Origin: an uncultured Amaricoccus sp.
GTDB taxonomy: Bacteria > Pseudomonadota > Alphaproteobacteria > Rhodobacterales > Rhodobacteraceae
Direction: 5' to 3'
NCBI RefSeq assembly: GCF_937891315.1
Contig: NZ_CALAGI010000047.1
Span: 1 to 11,664 of the forward strand
Length of the DNA: 11,664 bases
Position numbers and translations under genes: made by a program. This document shows positions 6,718 through 11,664 of this stretch, one piece after another (positions within the stretch are counted from its first letter, which is position 1; each line of letters opens with the position of its first letter). The notes beneath the pieces were generated by a model. The model saw only the letters and a program-made list of their open reading frames with translations. It was not told where the DNA came from and did no database searches.

Positions 6718-7647
6718 ATGACCAGCGCGGCCCCGCGAAGCTTCCAGGAGATCATCCTGCGCCTGCAGGCCTATTGGGCGGGCAAGGGCTGCGCCATCCT
6801 GCAGCCCTACGACATGGAGGTCGGCGCCGGCACCTTCCACCCCGCGACCACGCTGCGCGCCCTCGGCGCCCGGCCCTGGGCGGCGGCCTATGTCCAGCCG
6901 TCGCGCCGGCCGACCGACGGCCGCTATGGCGAGAACCCGAACCGGCTGCAGCATTACTACCAGTATCAGGTGCTGATCAAACCCTCGCCCCCCGACCTGC
7001 AGGAGCTCTATCTCGGCAGCCTCGCCGCGATCGGCATCGATTCCGCCCTGCACGACATCCGCTTCGTCGAGGACGACTGGGAGAGCCCGACCCTCGGCGC
7101 CTGGGGCCTCGGCTGGGAGGTCTGGTGCGACGGCATGGAAGTCTCGCAATTCACCTATTTCCAGCAGGTCGGCGGCCATGACTGCCACCCGGTCTCGGGC
7201 GAACTCACCTACGGGCTCGAACGGCTCGCCATGTACGTGCTCGGCGTGGATCACGTGATGGACATGCCGTTCAACGATCCGTCCGCGCCGATCCCGCTCA
7301 GCTATGGCGACGTGTTCCGCCAGACCGAGCAGGAATATTCCCGCTGGAACTTCGACATCGCCGACACCGCGACCCTGCTCCGGCATTTCGAGGACGCCGA
7401 GGCGGAATGCCGCCGCGTCCTCGCCGCTTCGGGCGAGCCGGACGGGGCCGGGCGGACCATCGTCATGGCGCATCCCGCCTATGACCAATGCATCAAGGCG
7501 AGCCATTTCTTCAACCTGCTCGACGCGCGCGGCGTGATCTCGGTCACCGAGCGCCAGGCCTATATCGGCCGGGTCCGCGCGCTCGCCAGGGCCTGCGCCG
7601 ACGCCTTCGTCACCACCGAGGCGGCGCGCGAAAGCGGGGCGGCATGA
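6718..7647 (+). CDS. glyQ: Glycyl-tRNA synthetase, alpha subunit
   Basis: GlyQ is the catalytic alpha subunit of the bacterial alpha2-beta2 glycyl-tRNA synthetase; it activates glycine with ATP and charges tRNA-Gly together with GlyS in the cytoplasm. The 309-residue length is typical. Strong family blocks are QAYWAGKGCAILQPYD at 17-32, the class II motif 2 region PSRRPTDGRYGENPNR at 61-76, the glycine-pocket region with GMEVSQFTYFQQVGG at 139-153, and motif 3 ELTYGLERLAMYV at 162-174. The start is ATG at 6718, 9 nt after AGAAGGA (6702-6708), the best ribosome binding site in the window. It begins a run of closely packed genes ending in glyS. The 67-nt gap after trkH may hold the operon promoter, but I see no clear one. 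The stop overlaps the next start by 4 bp. Confidence 0.98.
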   Translation: MTSAAPRSFQEIILRLQAYWAGKGCAILQPYDMEVGAGTFHPATTLRALGARPWAAAYVQPSRRPTDGRYGENPNRLQHYYQYQVLIKPSPPDLQELYLGSLAAIGIDSALHDIRFVEDDWESPTLGAWGLGWEVWCDGMEVSQFTYFQQVGGHDCHPVSGELTYGLERLAMYVLGVDHVMDMPFNDPSAPIPLSYGDVFRQTEQEYSRWNFDIADTATLLRHFEDAEAECRRVLAASGEPDGAGRTIVMAHPAYDQCIKASHFFNLLDARGVISVTERQAYIGRVRALARACADAFVTTEAARESGAA

Positions 7648-8084
7648 ATGGCCGGCGGCTGGTCGTCGGTTTCCTGATCTTCCTCGGACTCTTCGCCGCC
7701 GCGCTGATCTATACCCAGTTCTTCGCCTTCTACGAGCGTCAGCACGGCGTCGGGGCGTTGCGGATCAACGGCGAGGTGGTGCCGATCGCCGATTTCGACG
7801 GGATCGACGCCACCTCCTCGCCGCTGAAGCTGCGCGGCTGCTTCCGCGTCGATCCCGCCGCCGTCGCCGGCCTCACGCCGGCGGCGAAACCGACGCCGCT
7901 CAACCCGCCCTTCTGGTTCCGCTGTTTCGACGCCGGCGCGATCGAGGCGGATCTGGCGTCCGGCGCCGCGCGGGCCTATGCCATCGGCCAGGACCAGCCG
8001 GAGGGCTTTGACATCATGATCGCCGTCTACCCCGACGGGCGCGGCTATCTCTGGCGCCAGCTCGGCCCGAAATTCGTGGACTGA
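7644..8084 (+). CDS. Membrane-anchored DUF6446-like protein of unknown function
   Basis: This 146-residue protein has a short basic N-terminus (MNGRR), one hydrophobic segment at about 6-27, and a soluble domain that the positive-inside rule places in the periplasm. Two cysteines, C66 in LRGCFRVD and C94 in FRCFDAG, could form a disulfide; a WFRCFDAGAIEADL block and a DGRGYLWRQ block near the C-terminus are the most distinctive parts. I recall proteins with these features from Rhodobacteraceae, annotated DUF6446 and lying next to glyQ and glyS; this is memory, not a search. The ATG overlaps the glyQ stop (ATGA), so translation is coupled. A reading frame open further upstream (to 7488) overlaps glyQ and was not used. 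No function is known to me; the position suggests a constitutively expressed envelope protein rather than a direct role in aminoacylation. Confidence 0.82.
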   Translation: MNGRRLVVGFLIFLGLFAAALIYTQFFAFYERQHGVGALRINGEVVPIADFDGIDATSSPLKLRGCFRVDPAAVAGLTPAAKPTPLNPPFWFRCFDAGAIEADLASGAARAYAIGQDQPEGFDIMIAVYPDGRGYLWRQLGPKFVD

Positions 8085-8087
8085 CCC

Positions 8088-9296
8088 ATGCCCCAGCTTC
8101 TGCTCCCGGATTTCATGTCCATCACCTTCGGCCTCGTCACCTATCTGGTGGGCGAGGCGATCAACAACCGCGTCGGCCTGCTGCGCCGCTTCAACATCCC
8201 CGATCCGGTGACCGGCGGCCTCTTGTTCGCGCTCGGCTTCTGGGCGCTCCACGAACTGGGCGTGGTCGAGGTCAGTTTCGACACCCATACCCGCGACCTG
8301 CTGCTCCTCATCTTCTTCACCGGCATCGGCCTCAATGCCCGGATCGCCGACCTGATGCGCGGCGGCAAGCCGCTCGGCATCCTCATCGTCATCACCAGCG
8401 GGCTCCTGCTCCTGCAGAACGTGATCGGCGGCCTCGGCGCCTGGATCGCCGGCCTGCCGATGGGCATGGGCGTGGTGCTCGGCTCGACCTCGCTGCTCGG
8501 CGGGCACGGCACGATCATCGCCTGGTCGCCGGAACTGACCGAGCGCGGCCTCACCATCGCGCCCGAGATCGGCATCGCCATGGCGACCCTCGGCCTCGTG
8601 GTGGCGAGCGTCATCGGCGGCCCGCTGGGGCGCATGCTGATCGAAAGCCGCGGCCTCACCTCCTCCGAACCGGCCGAGGTGAACAGCGTCGGCCTCAGCG
8701 ACACCGCCCCCGCGCCGGAGCCGATCACCCGCAACGGACTGATGCGGACGCTGCTCGTCATCTTCATCTGCGTGATCCTCGGCTACGCGGTACAGCGCGC
8801 CGTGCTGTCGGTCGGCCTGACGCTGCCGCTCTTCGTGCCATGTCTGCTGGTCGGCATGGTGGTCGGCAATGTGATGCCCTTCATCCCCTTCGTGAAGCCG
8901 GTCAGCCACACCGCCGCGCTGTCGCTGGTCTCGGAATTCGCGCTCGGCGTGTTCCTCGCCGTCTCGCTGATGGCGCTGCAACTCTGGGCGCTGGCCGGCA
9001 TGGCCGGAACGCTCGTCGCGGTGCTCGCGGTCCAGACCGTGCTGGCGCTCGCCGTCGCCTATTTCGTCGCCTTCCGCTTCCTCGGCCGCGATTATCAGGC
9101 CGCGGTGATGACGGCGGGCTATGCCAGCTTCGTGCTCGGCGCCACGCCGACCGCCATTGCCACCATGACCGCCGTCACCAAGCGCTATGGCCCCTGCCAG
9201 ACCGCCTTCATCGTGCTGCCGCTGGTCTCGGCCCTGTTCGTCGATATCGCCAACGCCCTGGTGACACAGGGCTTCCTCAATCTCTGGACGCCGTGA
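8088..9296 (+). CDS. gltS: Sodium/glutamate symporter, GltS family
   Basis: The 402-residue polytopic inner-membrane protein matches the usual GltS length (about 400), with two hydrophobic halves of five or six helices each joined by a polar loop near residues 195-215. Diagnostic stretches are IPDPVTGG at 37-44, the re-entrant-loop motif GGHGT at 138-142, a VKPVSHTAALSLVSEF segment in the second half, and a C-terminal GATPTAIATMTAVTKRYG block typical of the family. GltS proteins import glutamate with sodium across the inner membrane; substrate choice here is by homology only. The ATG lies 3 nt after the preceding stop with no strong ribosome binding site, and the TGA stop shares its last base with the glyS start, so the gene is embedded in the glyQ-glyS operon. 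A symporter between the two synthetase subunits is unusual. Confidence 0.92.
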   Translation: MPQLLLPDFMSITFGLVTYLVGEAINNRVGLLRRFNIPDPVTGGLLFALGFWALHELGVVEVSFDTHTRDLLLLIFFTGIGLNARIADLMRGGKPLGILIVITSGLLLLQNVIGGLGAWIAGLPMGMGVVLGSTSLLGGHGTIIAWSPELTERGLTIAPEIGIAMATLGLVVASVIGGPLGRMLIESRGLTSSEPAEVNSVGLSDTAPAPEPITRNGLMRTLLVIFICVILGYAVQRAVLSVGLTLPLFVPCLLVGMVVGNVMPFIPFVKPVSHTAALSLVSEFALGVFLAVSLMALQLWALAGMAGTLVAVLAVQTVLALAVAYFVAFRFLGRDYQAAVMTAGYASFVLGATPTAIATMTAVTKRYGPCQTAFIVLPLVSALFVDIANALVTQGFLNLWTP

Positions 9297-11554
9297 TGCC
9301 CGACCTGCTGCTCGAACTCTTCTCCGAGGAAATCCCGGCGCGGATGCAGGCGAGGGCCGCCGACGACCTGCGCCGCCTGATCACCGACGGCCTTGTCGAG
9401 CGCGGCCTCACCTACGCCCACGCCGCCGCCTTTGCGACGCCGCGCCGCCTGACGCTGGCCATCGAAGACCTGTCCGACCATTCCCCGGCGCGGCGCGAGG
9501 AACGAAAAGGTCCGCGCGTCGATGCGCCGCCGAAGGCGGTCGAGGGCTTCCTGCGCGGGATCGGCGCCACGCCGGAGCAGGCCGCGCATTTCCTCGCGGC
9601 CGGCCATGCCCATATCCCCGGCGTCGAGATCGAGATCCGCCCTGACAAGAAGGCCAGCGCCCTCTTCGCCCTCGTCTCGCGCCCCGGCCGCCCCGCCGCC
9701 GAGATCGTCGCCGAGACGGTCGAGACGGTGGTCCGCGGCTTTCCCTGGCCGAAAAGCATGCGCTGGGGCTCGGGAACCTTGCGCTGGGTGCGGCCGCTGC
9801 AGTCCATCCTCTGCCTGCTGACCACCGAGGCCGGGGCCGAGGTCGTGCCCTTCGCCATCGACGGCATCGCCGCCGGCGCCACCACCCGCGGCCATCGCTT
9901 CATGGCGCCGGACAGCTTCGCCGTGACCGGCTTCGAGGATTACGAGGCGAAACTCCGCCGCGCCTTCGTCCTGCTCGATCCCGCCGAGCGCGCCGAGAAG
10001 GTCTGGCACGACGCGGGCCAGCTCGCCTTCGCCCGCGGCCTCGAACTGGTCGAGGACAACGGCCTGCTCGCCGAGATCGCCGGGCTCGTCGAATGGCCTG
10101 TGGTGCTGATGGGCGCCATCGAGGACCGCTTCCTCGACCTGCCGCCCGAAGTGCTGCGCACCTCGATGCGCGAACATCAGAAATTCCTCTCGGTCCGCGA
10201 CCCCGCGACCGGCCGCATCGAGGGCTTCGTCACCGTCGCCAACCGCGAAACCGCCGATGACGGCGCGACGATCCTCAAGGGCAACGCCAAGGTGCTCGCC
10301 GCCCGCCTGTCGGACGCGAAATTCTTCTGGGATAACGACCTGCGCACCTCCCTGGGCCTGCTAGGCGGCAAACTGGATGCTGTGACCTTTCACAACCGGC
10401 TCGGATCAGTGGGCCAACGGACTCACCGCATGTCCGAGCTGGCCTTCAAGATCGCCAGCGACATCGGCGCGGACGCGCGCAAGGCCGAGCAGGCGGCGCG
10501 GCTCTCCAAGGCCGACCTTGTTTCCGCCATGGTGGTCGAGTTTCCGGAGCTTCAGGGCATCATGGGCGCCTATTATGCCAGGATCTGCGGCGAGGATCCG
10601 GAAGTCGCCACCGCCATTGGCGATCAATATTCGCCGCAAGGGCCGTCCGACGCCGTGCCGACGGCGCCGGTCTCGGTCGCCCTCGCCCTCGCCGACAAGA
10701 TCGACCTCCTGACATGTTTCTGGGGCATAGACGAGAAGCCGACCGGCTCGAAGGATCCCTTCGCCCTGCGCCGCGCCGCGCTCGGGGTCATTCGCATCCT
10801 TCTGGAGAACGGCGTCCGGCTTGGCCTGTTGGACCATGTTCACAGATGTATCTGGGCCGTGCATATGACGGTTCCCGCCTGGAAGAGCGTCAACGCGCGG
10901 CGCGAAGCGCAGCGTCCCGATCTCGACCCGTCGGGCCGCGAGGAAGCCGAAGAGCGCCAACGCGCCGCCGAGGCGGAGATGGCCGCCCTGATCAAGGCCG
11001 GGACCAGCCCGGAAATCGAAGCGGCGACGCAGGATCTGATCGGTTTCTTCCACGACCGCCTCAAGGTCTATCTCCGCGATCAGGGCATCCGCCACGACGT
11101 CATCGACGCCTGCCTTCCCATGCCCGACAATGACGACCTGCTGCTCGTCGTCTCCCGTGTCCGCGCCCTCCACGACTTCCTCGCTACCCGCGACGGCGCC
11201 AACCTGCTCGCCGGCTACAAGCGCGCGGTGAATATCCTGAGTGCCGAGGAAAAGAAGGACGGCATCGAATATTCCCTCCCCCCCGAACCGCGCCTCGCCG
11301 AGACGCCGGAGGAGGGGGCGCTGTTCGACGCGCTGGACGCGGCGGAGGCGACCCTCGCCCCCGCGCTCGAGGCCGAGGATTTCGCCGCCGCCATGACGGC
11401 GCTCGCGCAACTCCGCGCGCCGATCGACGCGTTCTTTGAAACAACGATCGTCAATGCGCCGAACACCATGGTGCGACGGAACCGGCTCTGCCTGCTCCAC
11501 CGCGTCCGATCGGTGATGAATCGCGTCGCGATGTTCTCGGCGATCGAAGGCTGA
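9296..11554 (+). CDS. glyS: Glycyl-tRNA synthetase, beta subunit
   Basis: GlyS binds tRNA-Gly and completes the alpha2-beta2 synthetase with GlyQ. I start at ATG 9296, giving 752 residues that begin with the family signature MPDLLLELFSEEIPARMQ; the frame is open upstream but that part lies inside gltS. Other conserved blocks are TPRRLTLAIEDL near 45, PKSMRWGSGTLRWVRPLQ near 158, HRFMAPDSF near 200, MREHQKFLSV near 290, HNRLGSVGQRTHR from H366, and DKIDLLTCFWGIDEKPTGSKDPFALRRAA near 468-497. The C-terminal tRNA-binding region contains FHDRLKVYLRDQGIRHDVIDACL and LRAPIDAFF. E. coli GlyS has 689 residues; the surplus is accounted for by a charged insertion at about 515-579. Several codons rare in the rest of the window cluster between 10361 and 10846. 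The 1-bp stop/start overlap with gltS indicates translational coupling. Confidence 0.97.
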   Translation: MPDLLLELFSEEIPARMQARAADDLRRLITDGLVERGLTYAHAAAFATPRRLTLAIEDLSDHSPARREERKGPRVDAPPKAVEGFLRGIGATPEQAAHFLAAGHAHIPGVEIEIRPDKKASALFALVSRPGRPAAEIVAETVETVVRGFPWPKSMRWGSGTLRWVRPLQSILCLLTTEAGAEVVPFAIDGIAAGATTRGHRFMAPDSFAVTGFEDYEAKLRRAFVLLDPAERAEKVWHDAGQLAFARGLELVEDNGLLAEIAGLVEWPVVLMGAIEDRFLDLPPEVLRTSMREHQKFLSVRDPATGRIEGFVTVANRETADDGATILKGNAKVLAARLSDAKFFWDNDLRTSLGLLGGKLDAVTFHNRLGSVGQRTHRMSELAFKIASDIGADARKAEQAARLSKADLVSAMVVEFPELQGIMGAYYARICGEDPEVATAIGDQYSPQGPSDAVPTAPVSVALALADKIDLLTCFWGIDEKPTGSKDPFALRRAALGVIRILLENGVRLGLLDHVHRCIWAVHMTVPAWKSVNARREAQRPDLDPSGREEAEERQRAAEAEMAALIKAGTSPEIEAATQDLIGFFHDRLKVYLRDQGIRHDVIDACLPMPDNDDLLLVVSRVRALHDFLATRDGANLLAGYKRAVNILSAEEKKDGIEYSLPPEPRLAETPEEGALFDALDAAEATLAPALEAEDFAAAMTALAQLRAPIDAFFETTIVNAPNTMVRRNRLCLLHRVRSVMNRVAMFSAIEG

Positions 11555-11593
11555 GGCCAAATCCGTTGATCGCTTCGCCCGTGCCTGTCTCTC

Positions 11594-11621
11594 CACGATC
11601 TCGACCGTTGGCGAGATCGTG
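11594..11621. repeat. Perfect 10-bp inverted repeat (hairpin) upstream of the terminator
   Basis: Arms CACGATCTCG (11594-11603) and CGAGATCGTG (11612-11621) are perfectly complementary around an 8-nt loop. The hairpin ends one base before the next, stronger hairpin begins, so the two could stack in the glyS transcript. It has no T-run of its own and is probably an accessory element of the 3' end, protecting the message or assisting termination. Confidence 0.7.
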
Positions 11622-11654
11622 ACGGTCATGCCCTGCCGGGGGCATGACCGTTTT
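11622..11654 (+). terminator. Rho-independent terminator of the glyQ-glyS operon
   Basis: A perfect 12-bp stem is formed by ACGGTCATGCCC (11622-11633) and GGGCATGACCGT (11640-11651) around the 6-nt loop TGCCGG, followed immediately by a run of four T (11651-11654, the first also closing the stem). It lies 67 bp after the glyS stop on the same strand. The T-run is short, but the stem is the strongest in the window. There is no T-run on the minus-strand side, so it serves rightward transcription. Confidence 0.85.
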
Positions 11655-11664
11655 CAACGGTCAA

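Noticed and set aside
5040..6755. Long minus-strand reading frame (571 codons) opposite trkH
   Set aside because: Its composition (His, Glu, Asp, Gly, Arg-rich low complexity) is the antisense image of a membrane protein gene. The TrkH motifs on the + strand are decisive.
7560..8981. Long minus-strand reading frame (473 codons) opposite the DUF6446-like gene and gltS
   Set aside because: It spans the boundary of two well-supported + strand genes and shows the same low-complexity antisense composition, with no domain signature.
1..11664. CRISPR arrays, tRNA or rRNA genes, insertion sequences
   Set aside because: I saw no regularly spaced repeats, no tRNA-like cloverleaf or T-loop sequence, no rRNA-like stretch and no transposase or terminal inverted repeats on either strand.

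Overview
The window is high-GC (about 70% in the core genes, counted by hand on sampled lines) and looks alphaproteobacterial, most likely Rhodobacterales or a close relative. The pointers are the lpxI-lpxB overlap, an HWE-type sensor kinase, and a glyQ / DUF6446-like gene / glyS neighbourhood whose protein sequences resemble Rhodobacteraceae versions as I remember them. Every gene I can support lies on the + strand. The long minus-strand reading frames are high-GC shadows.

Layout. (1) 2-1284: the last codons of lpxI, then lpxB overlapping it by 4 bp; both act in lipid A synthesis. (2) 1339-3615: a large, apparently soluble multi-PAS histidine kinase of the HWE/HisKA_2 type with no response regulator beside it. 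(3) About 3720-4953: a lower-GC accessory module (about 59% in the leader, 64-66% in the genes). It holds a good promoter candidate carrying two small palindromes, a 65-residue unrecognised protein, and a nucleotidyltransferase-fold protein. The arrangement resembles a toxin-antitoxin or defence-type pair, but that is inference. (4) 5202-6650: a TrkH/TrkG-family potassium channel subunit without an adjacent trkA. (5) 6718-11554: a tightly packed run of glyQ, a small membrane-anchored DUF6446-like protein, a GltS-type sodium/glutamate symporter, and glyS. Both subunits of glycyl-tRNA synthetase are made from it, with two membrane proteins encoded in between. Junctions are 4 bp overlap, 3 bp gap and 1 bp overlap, so it is very probably one translationally coupled operon. 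(6) 11555-11664: a strong rho-independent terminator preceded by a second perfect hairpin.

Most of the window is ordinary core genome. The parts worth a second look are the small two-gene module at 3807-4953 with its palindromic promoter, the unusual N-box of the sensor kinase, and the membrane-protein genes lodged between the two glycyl-tRNA synthetase subunits. Also of interest are a roughly 65-residue insertion and a rare-codon patch within glyS.
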